Assembly: GCF_002258315.1 (NCBI RefSeq)
Contig: NZ_NOYD01000013.1
Coordinates: 124,001-188,000 of the forward strand
Direction: 5' to 3'
Source: Rhodococcus sp. 06-462-5
GTDB taxonomy: Bacteria > Actinomycetota > Actinomycetes > Mycobacteriales > Mycobacteriaceae
DNA length: 64,000 bases
Position numbers and translations under genes: made by a program. Shown one piece after another: positions 10,423 through 19,997 of this stretch (its first letter is position 1; each line of letters opens with the position of its first letter). The notes under the pieces are model-generated. The model worked only from the letters and a program-made list of their open reading frames with translations. It did not search any database and was not told the origin of the DNA.

Positions 10423-13400
10423 GACGACTTGGTGATCGCGGCCCGCACTCCCTCACCGAGATCGCTGCCGTCGTCCCCGACGCGACCGTCGACCAGCGAC
10501 AGCGCGAGCACCTCGCCGGCGATCAGATCACGATGGGTGTCGAGCCACGCCTGCCGATGCTCGGGGACCTCGATGACGATGTCGATGCGGTCCGAGACGT
10601 CGAATCCGTGATTGCGACGCGCGTCCTGCAGTTCGCGAATGCGGTCCTTGGCCCAGCCCTCTGCTTCGAGCTCCTCGGTGACGGCCGAATCCAGCACGAC
10701 CAGTCCGGCGTTTCCGGGCAACGGTGCCGTCGATTCGGGCTCGGCGGCAACGAGTTTGCGCGTGTACTCCTCCGGCAGCAACGCGATGCCTGCGGCGCTC
10801 ACCACACCGTCTGCGTCCTCGGACCAATCGCCTGCTTTGACGGCCTTGATGACCGTCTGGACGTCCTTGCCGATACGCGGCCCCGCAGCACGGGCATTGA
10901 CGACGAGCTCGAACTTTCCGTGTACAGCAACGTCTTCGGTCAGATCGACCTTCTTGACGTTGACCTCGTCGGAGATGATGTCGACGAACGGACGCAGCCG
11001 CTCCGCATCGGCGGCTGCGACCGTCACCTCGGGCAACGGCAACCGCACGCGCAGGTTCTGGGCCTTGCGCAGACCGAGCACCGTGGAGCACACGGTGCGG
11101 ACCTCGTCCATGCTCTCGACCAGTTCGGGATCCGACGGCAGTTCGCCCGCCTCGGGCCAGTCGGTCAGGTGCACCGAGCGGCCACCGGTCAATCCACGCC
11201 ACACCACCTCGCTGATCAACGGCAGCAGTGGGGCGGCGATGCGAGTGAGCACCTCCAGCACGGTGTGCAGGGTGTCGATGGCGTCGGCGTCCTCGCTCCA
11301 GAACCGCGAACGCGAGCGTCGCACATACCAATTGGTCAGTGCATCGCAGAACGTGCGCAGCTCGTCGCAGGCACCGGCGATGTCGTTGCCCTCGAGCGCA
11401 TCGGTGATCGCATCGCGGGTGGCCGACAGCTTGGCCAACACGTAGCGATCGAGCACGTTCGGCGAATCGGTTCGCCACTGCCCGGGCTTCGAGGCGTAGA
11501 GCTGCAGGAAGCTCCACGCATTCCAGATCGGCAGCAACGCCTGGCGAACGCCTTCGCGGATGCCCTGCTCGGTGACGATGAGGTTGCCGCCGCGCAGGAT
11601 CGGTGAGGACATCAGGAACCACCGCATGGCGTCGGAGCCGTCGCGGTCGAAGACCTCCTTGACGTCCGGGTAGTTGCCCTTGGACTTGCTCATCTTCAGG
11701 CCGTCGTCACCGAGCACGATGCCGTGTGCGGCAACGGTCTTGAACGCCGGGCGATCGAACAGTGCGGTTGCCAGCACGTGCAGGGTGTAGAACCAGCCTC
11801 GCGTCTGTCCGTTGTACTCGACGATGAAATCGCCCGGGTTGTGCGTGGAGAACCACTCCTCGTTCTCGAACGGAAAGTGCACCTGCGCATACGGCATCGA
11901 GCCGGACTCGAACCAGCAGTCCAACACCTCGGGGACGCGACGCATCGTCGACTTGCCGGTCGGATCGTCCGGGTTGGGCCGGGTCAACTCGTCGATGTAG
12001 GGCCGGTGCAGATCGGTCGGTCGCACGCCGAAGTCACGCTCGAGCTCGTCCAGGCTGCCGTAGACGTCCAGGCGCGGGTACGCCGGGTCGTCGGATGTCC
12101 ATGCCGGAATCGGGCTGCCCCAGTACCGGTTTCGGCTGATGTTCCAGTCGCGTGCACCTTCGAGCCACTTGCCGAACTGACCGTCCTTGATGTGCTCGGG
12201 AACCCAGGTGATCTCCTGGTTCAGCTCGACCATGCGATCACGGAACTTGGTGACCGCGACGAACCACGACGGTACCGCCATGTAGATCAGCGGCTGACCA
12301 CTACGCCAGCTGTGCGGGTACGAGTGCTCGATGGTCTCGTGCCGCAGCAACCGACCCGAGGCCTTGAGATCCTTGATGATCACCGGGTTGGCGTCGAACA
12401 CCATCAGGCCCTCGTACGGCGGCACCAGCGAGGTGAACTTGCCGCCTGCGTCGAGCGGTTGCACCACCTCGATTCCGTTCGCGGTGGCGACGTCCATGTC
12501 CTCCTCACCGAAAGCCGGTGCGAGGTGGACGATTCCGGTTCCCGAATCGGTGGTGACGTAGTCGGCCTCGAGCACCCGATGCGAGTTCTCGTGACCGAGG
12601 AAGAAGTCGTAGGGAGGGGTGTAGGACAGTCCGACCAACTCGGCACCGGTGTGCTCCGAGAGCACCTCCGGCTCCTCTCCCAGTTCCTTCGCATAGTGCG
12701 AGAGTCGCAGCGCGGCAAGCACGTAACGCGCACCGTCGGTTCCTCGCACCTGCACGTACTGCACCTCGGGATGCACCGCGATCGCCAGGTTCGACGGCAG
12801 GGTCCAGGGCGTGGTGGTCCAGATCAGCGCGTTCGCACCGTCCAGGGGCGAGCCCGGAGCCGTCAACGGCATCGTGACGGTGACCGCCGGATCTTGACGC
12901 ATCTTGTAGGCGTCGTCCAGGCGGGTCTCCTGATTGGACAGGGGCGTCTGCTCATACCAGCTGTACGGCAGAACCCGGTATCCCTGGTAGATCAGGCCCT
13001 TGTCGTGCAACGTCTTGAACGCCCACATGACCGACTCCATGAAGTCGACGTCGAGGGTCTTGTAGTCGTTGTCGAAGTCGACCCACCGCGCCTGCCGGGT
13101 GACGTAGTCCCGCCACTCGTCGGTGTACTGGAGTACCGACTGCTTGCAGTAGGCGTTGAACTTCGCCAGGCCCATCTCGTCGATCTCGGACTTGTCCTTG
13201 ATGCCGAGCTGCTTCTCCGCTTCCAGCTCTGCGGGCAGACCGTGGCAGTCCCAACCGAAGCGACGCTCGACCTTCTTGCCCCGCATCGTCTGGAACCGCG
13301 GGACGAGGTCTTTGACGTAGCCGGTGAGCAGGTGGCCGTAGTGCGGCAGACCGTTCGCGAAGGGCGGGCCGTCGTAGAAGACGAACTCCTCGGCATCTGC

Positions 13401-13556
13401 GCGATTGTCGATGCTGGCTCGGAAGGTGCCGTCCTCGGCCCACTCGTGCAGAACCATGCGCTCGAGGTCCGGGAACGGGACGCTGCCCGATCGGCCCTCG
13501 GCCAGGTCCACCAACGGATACGACCCCGAGTTGGGGCGTGCGGTTGCATCTGTCAT
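10419..13556 (-). CDS. ileS: Isoleucyl-tRNA synthetase, long eukaryote-like type
   Basis: Charges tRNA-Ile. 1045 residues from ATG 13556, with GGAGGAG eight bases upstream. The class I signatures are HYGH (72-75) and KMSKS at about residue 620. Length, the PHYGH form of the HIGH motif and the long C-terminal region place it in the type 2, eukaryote-like group. Mycobacteria also have this type, and the group is known for low sensitivity to mupirocin. A T-box riboswitch fills the leader. The def start overlaps the stop. In M. tuberculosis this gene is Rv1536, far from wag31, whereas here the two are neighbours. Confidence 0.97.
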   Translation of the reverse strand: MTDATARPNSGSYPLVDLAEGRSGSVPFPDLERMVLHEWAEDGTFRASIDNRADAEEFVFYDGPPFANGLPHYGHLLTGYVKDLVPRFQTMRGKKVERRFGWDCHGLPAELEAEKQLGIKDKSEIDEMGLAKFNAYCKQSVLQYTDEWRDYVTRQARWVDFDNDYKTLDVDFMESVMWAFKTLHDKGLIYQGYRVLPYSWYEQTPLSNQETRLDDAYKMRQDPAVTVTMPLTAPGSPLDGANALIWTTTPWTLPSNLAIAVHPEVQYVQVRGTDGARYVLAALRLSHYAKELGEEPEVLSEHTGAELVGLSYTPPYDFFLGHENSHRVLEADYVTTDSGTGIVHLAPAFGEEDMDVATANGIEVVQPLDAGGKFTSLVPPYEGLMVFDANPVIIKDLKASGRLLRHETIEHSYPHSWRSGQPLIYMAVPSWFVAVTKFRDRMVELNQEITWVPEHIKDGQFGKWLEGARDWNISRNRYWGSPIPAWTSDDPAYPRLDVYGSLDELERDFGVRPTDLHRPYIDELTRPNPDDPTGKSTMRRVPEVLDCWFESGSMPYAQVHFPFENEEWFSTHNPGDFIVEYNGQTRGWFYTLHVLATALFDRPAFKTVAAHGIVLGDDGLKMSKSKGNYPDVKEVFDRDGSDAMRWFLMSSPILRGGNLIVTEQGIREGVRQALLPIWNAWSFLQLYASKPGQWRTDSPNVLDRYVLAKLSATRDAITDALEGNDIAGACDELRTFCDALTNWYVRRSRSRFWSEDADAIDTLHTVLEVLTRIAAPLLPLISEVVWRGLTGGRSVHLTDWPEAGELPSDPELVESMDEVRTVCSTVLGLRKAQNLRVRLPLPEVTVAAADAERLRPFVDIISDEVNVKKVDLTEDVAVHGKFELVVNARAAGPRIGKDVQTVIKAVKAGDWSEDADGVVSAAGIALLPEEYTRKLVAAEPESTAPLPGNAGLVVLDSAVTEELEAEGWAKDRIRELQDARRNHGFDVSDRIDIVIEVPEHRQAWLDTHRDLIAGEVLALSLVDGRVGDDGSDLGEGVRAAITKSS

Positions 13557-13569
13557 GACGTGTCTCCTC

Positions 13570-13835
13570 CGTGCCGGCCGCGCGCGAGACGCGACGCAAA
13601 GTTGGCACGGGGACGACATCCGGGCGATCCGTTCACCCGATACCGCGGTACCACCCCGCTTGCACTCTCTCGACGACCGAGCCGTCGGAGCGCGCCACTC
13701 CAGATGAGCTGTGACGGGCTCACCCGTTCGGTTCTACTGAACGCCGTTCCGAAACACCTGGGCGCTTCGTTACGACGTCGTTCTTCCGAAAGCTCCCCGG
13801 TGATGGCCGGATCGACGCCGTGAAATCTGACTACC
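13570..13835 (-). promoter_or_regulatory. T-box riboswitch leader of ileS (isoleucine specifier)
   Basis: On the minus strand the leader contains the conserved T-box element GGGGTGGTACCGCGG (13657-13643), whose TGGT pairs with the free CCA end of uncharged tRNA. Upstream, GGCCATCACCGGGGAGC (minus strand from about 13808) has the form of the short stem I of actinobacterial ileS T-boxes, with the isoleucine codon ATC at 13804-13802 as specifier. No U-tract terminator lies between the T-box and ileS. Instead GGCACGG beside the GGAGGAG ribosome site can pair with CCGTGCC 35-40 bases upstream. This fits the translational (class II) mechanism known for actinobacterial ileS leaders. The exact 5' end is not visible. 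Confidence 0.9.
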
Positions 13836-13847
13836 TCGGTCGTGATG

Positions 13848-14024
13848 CTACCTGTCGAGCTCGGGCGGGGGCCGTCGGCCCGTGAGCGCTCCGACCAGCA
13901 GAAGCACTGCACCCACGATACAAACGACGATGCAGGCCCACGCCCAGACAACGGACCCCGTCATCAGGGCGAGAACCAGAAAGCCGAAGCCGATCGCTGC
14001 CGCGCCGAGAGTCAGGACCAACAC
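13848..14024 (-). CDS. Small two-helix membrane protein, Rv2144c-like
   Basis: A 58-residue reading frame from GTG 14024 (CGAGG nine bases upstream) to TAG 13848. It begins VLVLTLGAAAIGFGF and has two hydrophobic segments (about 2-22 and 25-47) joined by a short turn, then a basic, proline-rich tail RRPPPELDR. M. tuberculosis Rv2144c, immediately downstream of wag31, is a small transmembrane protein of the same layout. Position plus the shared LVLTL start make homology likely. Function is unknown. The stop is only about 20 bases before the T-box leader of ileS. Confidence 0.7.
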   Translation of the reverse strand: MLVLTLGAAAIGFGFLVLALMTGSVVWAWACIVVCIVGAVLLLVGALTGRRPPPELDR

Positions 14025-14061
14025 ACCGATTCCTCGCTCACCACTCCACGCGACAACCTGA

Positions 14062-14091
14062 TCCGACGCTGCCGCGATCGACAGCGTCGGA
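14062..14091 (-). terminator. Stem-loop after wag31
   Basis: TCCGACGCTG (14062-14071) pairs perfectly with CAGCGTCGGA (14082-14091) over a 10-nt loop, just downstream of the wag31 stop at 14105. No clear U-tract follows on the minus strand. It may therefore be a weak terminator or an mRNA-end stabiliser ahead of the small membrane protein gene. Confidence 0.6.
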
Positions 14092-14104
14092 GATCGGTGG
14101 TGCG

Positions 14105-14956
14105 TCAGTTGCCCTTGGCGTACGACTGGCTGTACCCCGACGACTGGTTGTCCTGGTTGAAATTGTCCTGCCCGTTGTCCACCGGCAGCGCCGAGGAACG
14201 GTTCTCGAGCTCTTCGAGCTGCGATTCGAGGTACGACTTGAGGCGAACCCGGTACTCGCGCTCGAACGTCTTGAGCTGCTCGATACGACCTTCGAGCACC
14301 GAACGCTGCTGGTTGATCGTCGCCATGATCTCGGTGTGCTTGCGCTCGGCGTCGGCCTGCAGTGCGTCGGCCTTCTCCTTGGCCTGACGCAGCTGGGTCT
14401 CGGACCGGGTCTGAGCGTCGGACAGCAACGACTCGGACTTCTGACGAGCCTCGGACATCATCGACTCGGAACGCGTGCGTGCATCCGACACCAGACGCTC
14501 GGCGTTGGTGCGCGCGTTACCGAGCAGCTGCTCGGACTCCGACTTGGCATCACCGGTGAGACGATCGGCCATCTCCTGAGCGAGGCCCAGAATCTTGGCG
14601 GCCTGCATGTTGGAGTCGCCGCTCTGCTGCGGAGCTGCTGCAACGGGCGCGACCGGCGCGGGCTGCTGCACCACGGGCGGTGGCTTGGGGGGATCCACCG
14701 GGCGCTGTGGCTCGGCCTTCGGTGCCGCGACCTGAGCCGGTTGCGGGTTCTGCCGCGAAGCGCTCTTGGCATCCGCAAGCTCCTGATCGAGCTCACCGAC
14801 CCGCTGGCGTAGGTCGGCGTTCTCTTCGATCAGTCGCGACAACTCTTGCTCGACGAGGTCGAGAAAAGCGTCGACCTCGTCTTCGTTGTAACCGCGCTTA
14901 CCGATGGGCGGCTTGCTGAACGCGACATTGTGCACATCAGCTGGAGTCAGCGGCAT
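14105..14956 (-). CDS. wag31: DivIVA-family polar growth protein Wag31
   Basis: Cytoplasmic coiled-coil scaffold that marks the cell poles and directs polar cell-wall synthesis in mycolate actinobacteria. 283 residues. The N-terminal DivIVA domain is recognisable from residue 1 ([19 protein letters not shown], then [13 protein letters not shown]). A coiled coil at about 30-60, a Pro/Ala/Gln linker (about 65-115) and a long C-terminal coiled coil (130-255) follow. The linker contains no obvious RDKP-type phosphorylation motif. It ends a string of division genes with sepF and yggT. PknA/PknB phosphorylate the mycobacterial protein, and whether they do so here is unknown. Confidence 0.96.
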   Translation of the reverse strand: MPLTPADVHNVAFSKPPIGKRGYNEDEVDAFLDLVEQELSRLIEENADLRQRVGELDQELADAKSASRQNPQPAQVAAPKAEPQRPVDPPKPPPVVQQPAPVAPVAAAPQQSGDSNMQAAKILGLAQEMADRLTGDAKSESEQLLGNARTNAERLVSDARTRSESMMSEARQKSESLLSDAQTRSETQLRQAKEKADALQADAERKHTEIMATINQQRSVLEGRIEQLKTFEREYRVRLKSYLESQLEELENRSSALPVDNGQDNFNQDNQSSGYSQSYAKGN

Positions 14957-15001
14957 GGAAGGATCCCTTCACGCGTCTTGGGGCGGTAGAGCAAGCATTC
15001 A

Positions 15002-15007
15002 GTTATA
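15002..15007 (-). promoter_or_regulatory. Candidate -10 box of wag31
   Basis: TATAAC on the minus strand, 46 bases before the wag31 ATG, is the best -10 match in the 160-bp yggT-wag31 gap. The -35 region (TTCTGC at 17-bp spacing) is poor. wag31 may thus have its own promoter besides read-through from the dcw cluster. Confidence 0.4.
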
Positions 15008-15116
15008 TGCCATTCCGCGCGAGTGCAGAACAATCAAACTGTAACTGGCGTCCATTCTGTCACACAGGACACGCAGCATGCGCTGGGTCCCGCGTTCTAA
15101 CATTTCATCTGCGGCC

Positions 15117-15404
15117 TCAGGCCGCGAGACCACTGGTGACATTCCACGCGATGAAGACGACGAACAGCAGGACCATGATGGACAGGTCCAGTCGCACTCC
15201 ACCGAGGTTGAGCGGCGGAATTATCTTCCGGAGGAACTTCACCGGGGGGTCTGTGACCGTGAAGATCGCCTCGAGCACGATGACGACCAACCCGGTCGGT
15301 TGCCAATCTCTCGCGAAAGTCCTGATGAACTCGACGATGATTCGACCGATGAGAAGGAGCCAAAAAAGAAACAATACGATGTTGATCACCGTGAACACGA
15401 TCAC
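15117..15404 (-). CDS. YggT-family membrane protein
   Basis: 95 residues from GTG 15404. Two hydrophobic regions (about 2-22 and 72-94) flank a conserved core containing FWLLLIGRIIVEFIR, TDPPVKFLRK and LDLSIMVL, which define the YggT family. The M. tuberculosis counterpart is Rv2146c, in the same position between sepF and wag31. YggT proteins are implicated in osmotic stress and membrane or division functions, but no reaction is established. Confidence 0.93.
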   Translation of the reverse strand: MIVFTVINIVLFLFWLLLIGRIIVEFIRTFARDWQPTGLVVIVLEAIFTVTDPPVKFLRKIIPPLNLGGVRLDLSIMVLLFVVFIAWNVTSGLAA

Positions 15405-15486
15405 GGCTATACTCTGCCTGACTTCGCCGGGCTGAGCAAAGCGCGCTGGTCACAGCCCTGAACTACCGCCCCGAACAGCAAATGTC

Positions 15487-16134
15487 TCACTGCTGGCTGT
15501 AGAAACCGGTCTCGGCGATCCGCCTGCGCTCCTGCGGCGAAACGTCGACGTCGGCAGGCGAGAGCAGGAAGACCTTCGTCGCCACCTTGTCGAAGGAACC
15601 GCGCAGTGCGAAGGCGAGCCCGGCAGCGAAATCGACCAGCCGCTTGGCGTCGGCGTTGCTCATCTCGACCAGGTCCATGATGACCGGAGTGCCGTCGCGG
15701 AAGCGCTCACCGATGGTGCGGGCCTCGCTGTAATCACGCGGTCGCAGCGTGGTGATCTTCGAGAGCGGGCCGCCGTCGTCGACGATCGGGCTGCGTCGGG
15801 TCTCCGCGCGGACGTCCATCCGAGTGTCCATGGCAAGCGCTCCCCTTGTTGCCGCACCGCGCGTGGTCGGTGCCGCGCCGCGTCCTCGTCCACCGATCGG
15901 TGCCAGCGTGGCCGCCGGACGGGGTGCCTCGTAATCGTCGTAGTCGTCCTCGACCTGCGCGTGCCGCGATCCACCGAAGGACGGCTTCACGAAGTCACGC
16001 TCGTCGATGTCGTCGTAGCTGTCGCGACCACCACGGGAGCTGCGTCGCGTGTCCGGATCGTCGAGGTAGTCGTCCTCGTAGTCGGCGAGCGGAACCATGC
16101 CGAAGTACGCCTTGAACTTGTGCAGGGTGCTCAT
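15487..16134 (-). CDS. sepF: Cell division protein SepF
   Basis: Membrane-binding partner that anchors FtsZ filaments, important in actinobacteria because ftsA is absent. 215 residues, ATG 16134 ([13 protein letters not shown]). The N-terminal amphipathic stretch is followed by an acidic, Arg/Gly-rich linker (about 20-115). The C-terminal SepF domain (about 120-205) contains [31 protein letters not shown] and [12 protein letters not shown]. The long upstream extension of the frame is out of register with the preceding gene and is rejected. Confidence 0.95.
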   Translation of the reverse strand: MSTLHKFKAYFGMVPLADYEDDYLDDPDTRRSSRGGRDSYDDIDERDFVKPSFGGSRHAQVEDDYDDYEAPRPAATLAPIGGRGRGAAPTTRGAATRGALAMDTRMDVRAETRRSPIVDDGGPLSKITTLRPRDYSEARTIGERFRDGTPVIMDLVEMSNADAKRLVDFAAGLAFALRGSFDKVATKVFLLSPADVDVSPQERRRIAETGFYSQQ

Positions 16135-16217
16135 CGTTCTGCCTTCCGTGGCGGTGTGTCTACTGTCCATCTCCAGGTTCGCAAGTGTCTGTTGTGACTG
16201 ATGTGATCCATGGACTG

Positions 16218-16973
16218 TTATTGCGAGGCTATCGGCCGCGCGCCGAGTATTGCGGTACCGACACGCACGCACGTCGATCCGTGCCGCACAGCAGCTTCCA
16301 GGTCTCCGGTCATGCCCGCGGACAGCTCGAGCGCTCCGGGATGATCCACGAGAAGTCGACCGTGCAGGCTCTCGAGGTCGGCGAATGCGGCGTCCGGATC
16401 GGCGTCGAGCGGCGGCACCGCCATCAACCCCGCCAGACGCAACCCGGACGCGGTCGCTACCGCGTCCGCGAGCTCGTGCAGTTCGTCGCGTTCGACGCCT
16501 CCGCGATGCACGTCCCCGTCGAGACTGACCTGAACGATCACGTCGAGTTCGGTCCGACGCACCCCCTCGTCCAGTGCCGCCGTCGTCGCCTTCGACAGCG
16601 CAGTCACCAACCGCGCACTGTCCACGGAATGGATGGAGTGCGCCCACGCGGCCACCGACTTCGCCTTGTTTCGCTGCAGGTGTCCGATCATGTGCCACCG
16701 GGGCGGATCGCCGCCGAAGTCGTCGGCCGTCTCGGCGACCTTGGGCGACGCGTCCTGCTCCCGGGACTCTCCGAAGTCGCGGCACCCGAGGTCGTACAGG
16801 ATCCGCACGTCCGAGGCGGGGAAGAACTTGGTCACCGGAAGCAGAGCCACATCGGCGGGCGTCCGGCCCGCGTCGACGCAGGCGCGATGCAACCGCTCCC
16901 GCACCGACGTCAACGCCGTCTCGATCTCTCGCGCCCGGTCCGTGCCGGACGCGCTGCCGCTGAGTTCGCTCAT
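16218..16973 (-). CDS. YggS-family pyridoxal-phosphate homeostasis protein
   Basis: 251 residues from ATG 16973, with AGAAGG nine bases upstream. It has the single TIM-barrel fold of the PLP-binding YggS/PROSC family: PVTKFFP with the PLP-lysine at residue 49, [25 protein letters not shown], and the C-terminal [17 protein letters not shown] phosphate-binding region. The family buffers free pyridoxal phosphate and has no proven enzymatic reaction. It is embedded between pgeF and sepF, as in M. tuberculosis (Rv2148c). Confidence 0.93.
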   Translation of the reverse strand: MSELSGSASGTDRAREIETALTSVRERLHRACVDAGRTPADVALLPVTKFFPASDVRILYDLGCRDFGESREQDASPKVAETADDFGGDPPRWHMIGHLQRNKAKSVAAWAHSIHSVDSARLVTALSKATTAALDEGVRRTELDVIVQVSLDGDVHRGGVERDELHELADAVATASGLRLAGLMAVPPLDADPDAAFADLESLHGRLLVDHPGALELSAGMTGDLEAAVRHGSTCVRVGTAILGARPIASQ

Positions 16974-16992
16974 GACAACCTTCTCTGCCCGT

Positions 16993-17760
16993 TCACCGAT
17001 CGGCCGATTCGGGCCGACCCTCTGGGGATGTGCTGTCCATCCAGACGACACTGGCGATTCGGCCGGTCGACCCTTCGCGACGATGACTGAACAACGTCCG
17101 GTCCTCGATGGTGCATCGCGGATCCTGAGCCACCGCGGACACTCCCGCGGCGAGCAGTTGAGCCCGGATGCCGGCGGGAATGTCGAGCCCAGGGGTGTGG
17201 CGGACGGTCGTCGTCGCGCTGCCGGGAAGATGCTTGTCGACGTCCGCTCGCATGGACGCTGGCACCTCGTACTGGCGGCCGCTCGCGGCCGGACCCAGAA
17301 ATGCGCCGATGCGCGCCGGCACCGCACCGAGCTCGATCATGGCGGCCAACACGCGAGGAACGATGCCGATGCGGGCTCCGACCCGTCCCGCGTGCACGGC
17401 GGCGATCACTCCGGCCTCCTCGTCGGAGAGCAGGACCGGCACGCAGTCGGCAGTCAACACCACCAAACCGAGATCACGTTGCGTCGTCACCAACGCATCG
17501 GTCATCGGTAGCGGCTCGGACACCGGACCGTCGACCACCGTGACAGTGCGTCCGTGGACCTGCTCCATGAAGACGAGCCGTTCGCGTCCCATACCCAATC
17601 GATCGCCGAGGCGTCGACGGTTGGCCTCCACCGCAGCGGGGTCGTCACCGACGTGATCGCCGAGATTGAACGTGTCGAACGGCGGTGCCGAGACGCCCCC
17701 CGCCCGCGTCGTGGAGACGCGTCGGACACGAAACGGGCCGGCGGATGCGGTGTCACTCAC
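16993..17760 (-). CDS. pgeF: PgeF/YfiH-type purine nucleoside phosphorylase (laccase-domain protein)
   Basis: 255 residues, GTG 17760 overlapping the ftsZ stop. The zinc site of the family is complete: EQVHG (His69), TADC (Cys106) and AVHAG (His123). Family members were long called polyphenol oxidases. Better-supported roles are purine-nucleoside phosphorolysis or deamination and removal of mis-built peptidoglycan precursors (PgeF in E. coli). Two usually conserved spots differ: HAGWRG reads HAGRVG, and the GPCIG-like motif reads GPAASG without cysteines. Location immediately after ftsZ matches Rv2149c and fits a cell-wall quality-control role. Confidence 0.88.
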   Translation of the reverse strand: MSDTASAGPFRVRRVSTTRAGGVSAPPFDTFNLGDHVGDDPAAVEANRRRLGDRLGMGRERLVFMEQVHGRTVTVVDGPVSEPLPMTDALVTTQRDLGLVVLTADCVPVLLSDEEAGVIAAVHAGRVGARIGIVPRVLAAMIELGAVPARIGAFLGPAASGRQYEVPASMRADVDKHLPGSATTTVRHTPGLDIPAGIRAQLLAAGVSAVAQDPRCTIEDRTLFSHRREGSTGRIASVVWMDSTSPEGRPESADR

Positions 17761-19031
17761 CGCCGCATGAAGGACGGCACATCGACTTCGTCTTCGCCCT
17801 CGTCCTCGGCGATCGGCACGCGACGGCCGGAACCGACGGACTCGCGGCCCTGGCCGGCCGAGTCGCGGCCGTAACCGGCTGCGGATTCGCGGCTCGACGA
17901 TTCGCGATTGGACGAGCTCGAGGAGTTCAGCGGCGGAAGACTGCTACCACTCGGTGCGCCGACCGGGTCGCGGAACACAGCACCGTCGGAACTGTCGCTC
18001 GACCGCGATGACACCTCGCCCGAGCGAGCCGAGCCGATCGGGCCACGTGTGGAAGTGGCCGCTTCCACCGGACGTCGCGTCGGAGTTCCGCCGTCGAAGC
18101 CTGCAGCGATGACGGTCACGCGGACCTCGTCGCCGAGCGAGTCGTCGATCACGGTGCCGAAGATGATGTTGGCGTCGATGTGTGCGGCTTCCTGCACCAG
18201 CGAGGCGGCCTCGTTGATCTCGAACAGACCCAGGTCGGATCCACCGGCGATGGAGAGCAGCACTCCGCGTGCACCTTCCATCGAGGCTTCGAGCAGCGGC
18301 GAGTTGATCGCCGATTCGGCTGCCTTGATGGCTCGACCCTCACCGCGTGAGGATCCGATGCCCATGAGCGCACTGCCTGCGCCGGACATGACGCCCTTGA
18401 CGTCCGCGAAGTCGACGTTGATCAGGCCGGGAGTGGTGATCAGGTCCGTGATGCCCTGGACACCGTTGAGGAGGACCTCGTCGGCGCTGCGGAACGCGTC
18501 CATGAGGCTCACTGCGGCGTCGCCGAGCTGGAGCAGTCGATCGTTGGGGATGACGATGAGCGTGTCGCAGGACTCACGGAGCTGCTGTATGCCCGTGTCG
18601 GCCTGTCCACCGCGCCGCTTGCCCTCGAACGAGAACGGGCGGGTGACGACACCGACGGTCAGTGCACCGAGCTTGCGAGCGATGTTGGCGACGACGGGAG
18701 CACCACCGGTGCCGGTCCCGCCGCCCTCGCCTGCGGTGACGAACACCATGTCGGCACCCTTGAGTACCTCTTCGATCTCGTCCTTGTGATCGTCCGCTGC
18801 GCGACGGCCGACCTCGGGATCGGCACCTGCGCCGAGTCCGCGGGTCAGTTCGCGACCCACGTCGAGCTTGACGTCTGCGTCACTCATCAGCAAGGCCTGA
18901 GCGTCGGTGTTGACCGCGATGAACTCGACTCCCTTGAGTCCCTGTTCGATCATGCGGTTGACCGCGTTCACGCCGCCGCCGCCGATGCCGACGACCTTGA
19001 TTACGGCGAGGTAGTTGTGCGGGGGCGTCAT
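17757..19031 (-). CDS. ftsZ: Cell division protein FtsZ
   Basis: Tubulin-like GTPase that forms the division ring. 424 residues from GTG or ATG at 19031, behind GGAAGG. GTP-binding motifs are [13 protein letters not shown] (from residue 15) and the tubulin signature GGGTGTG (103-109). The T7 loop contains [11 protein letters not shown]. The GTPase domain ends around residue 315 and is followed by a low-complexity linker rich in Ser, Arg and Gly. The C-terminal peptide [12 protein letters not shown] is the SepF/FtsW-binding tail. Its stop overlaps pgeF. A promoter with a consensus -35 precedes it in the ftsQ-ftsZ gap. Confidence 0.98.
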   Translation of the reverse strand: MTPPHNYLAVIKVVGIGGGGVNAVNRMIEQGLKGVEFIAVNTDAQALLMSDADVKLDVGRELTRGLGAGADPEVGRRAADDHKDEIEEVLKGADMVFVTAGEGGGTGTGGAPVVANIARKLGALTVGVVTRPFSFEGKRRGGQADTGIQQLRESCDTLIVIPNDRLLQLGDAAVSLMDAFRSADEVLLNGVQGITDLITTPGLINVDFADVKGVMSGAGSALMGIGSSRGEGRAIKAAESAINSPLLEASMEGARGVLLSIAGGSDLGLFEINEAASLVQEAAHIDANIIFGTVIDDSLGDEVRVTVIAAGFDGGTPTRRPVEAATSTRGPIGSARSGEVSSRSSDSSDGAVFRDPVGAPSGSSLPPLNSSSSSNRESSSRESAAGYGRDSAGQGRESVGSGRRVPIAEDEGEDEVDVPSFMRR

Positions 19032-19079
19032 GGGCTCTCGCCTTCCGTGGATTGTTGCGTGAAATGTGGAAAACCCTCA

Positions 19080-19109
19080 ACCTAAACCACAGGCTTAGAG
19101 TTATGTCAA
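19080..19109 (-). promoter_or_regulatory. Candidate ftsZ promoter
   Basis: On the minus strand TTGACA (19109-19104) is a perfect -35. TTTAGG/TTAGGT (19086-19080) sits 17-18 bp downstream as a weak -10, about 50 bases before the ftsZ start. The 171-bp ftsQ-ftsZ gap is the longest inside the dcw cluster, and a dedicated ftsZ promoter here is expected. Confidence 0.6.
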
Positions 19110-19202
19110 GTACTGAACTGGTCGAAACGCTATTCATCGCCGACGACTATCGCCATTAGGCGCGCCGACGCCGCGCGAGAAATTCCCGTCGATGCGTCGA
19201 AA

Positions 19203-19997
19203 CTATTTGGTGGTGGGCAGATCCGGACTCGACACGTCGAAGATCTGGCCGGGCTGGGACAGCAAAGCAATCGCCACCGCGGCCTTGCGCTGCGAGTCGT
19301 CCTTGCTGCCCCACACCACGGTGCGCCCGTCGAGCAGCAGAATCGAGATGTCGGACAGCGTGCTCGCCCGCAGCTCGCCCGTCTGATCGCGCAGCAGCGG
19401 TGGCAACGTATCGAGAACCGCCAGTGCATCTTTCGTCACCGGATCACCGAACACCGGGTTGTCGGTCACCAGACGCACCACCCCGGGCGGTGGCGGCGCG
19501 ATCGCGAAATCGACGCCGGTGGAGTCGAGGAGATGGGGGCCGTCCGGAGAATCGAAGAACGCCACCGGAACCCGCTCCTCCACCGTCACCTGCACGGTGG
19601 ACGGGTACTTCCGTTGCACACGAACCGTCGCCAGCGCCGGAATCGTCGCCACCCGCTGCGCCGCGGCCGCCGTGTCGACCCGAACCAGCGGAAGGCCGAC
19701 GGGTACGTCGAGCCGATCGAGGATCTCCTGCTCGGACACCGACGATGACCCTGCGACCGCAATGGTGCGAACGGACAACAGCGGTGTGAAGTACACCAGC
19801 GCAGCCGATCCCACCACGACGACCACCACGGCCAGCGCGATGAGCAGGGCCTTGCGTCGCGACCGCTTCACTCGGGCGCGCTCTTCTTCACGCGCCAGCG
19901 CACGCGCCTGCTTGTCGGTGACCGCGGACGGCGAATCACCCTCTCCTGCAGCTGTTCCCGACCTCGAAGAACGGACTCGATCGGAGCGGCGGGTCAC
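19203..19997 (-). CDS. ftsQ: Cell division protein FtsQ
   Basis: Bitopic divisome protein linking FtsL/FtsB-type and FtsW/FtsI components. 264 residues, GTG 19997 overlapping the murC stop (GTGA). A highly charged cytoplasmic region (1-48) is followed by one membrane helix (about 49-70), a POTRA domain ([20 protein letters not shown] onward, about 74-142) and the FtsQ beta domain. In M. tuberculosis the same order murC-ftsQ-ftsZ is kept, and ftsA is missing there as it is here. Confidence 0.93.
   Translation of the reverse strand: MTRRSDRVRSSRSGTAAGEGDSPSAVTDKQARALAREEERARVKRSRRKALLIALAVVVVVVGSAALVYFTPLLSVRTIAVAGSSSVSEQEILDRLDVPVGLPLVRVDTAAAAQRVATIPALATVRVQRKYPSTVQVTVEERVPVAFFDSPDGPHLLDSTGVDFAIAPPPPGVVRLVTDNPVFGDPVTKDALAVLDTLPPLLRDQTGELRASTLSDISILLLDGRTVVWGSKDDSQRKAAVAIALLSQPGQIFDVSSPDLPTTK

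Noticed and set aside
11724-13823. Long plus-strand frame opposite ileS
   Set aside because: Antisense shadow of a clear synthetase gene, with no motif or ribosome site.
13553-13951. 132-codon minus-strand frame across the ileS leader
   Set aside because: It overlaps the T-box element and the small membrane gene out of frame. The RNA structure and the 58-residue frame explain the sequence better.
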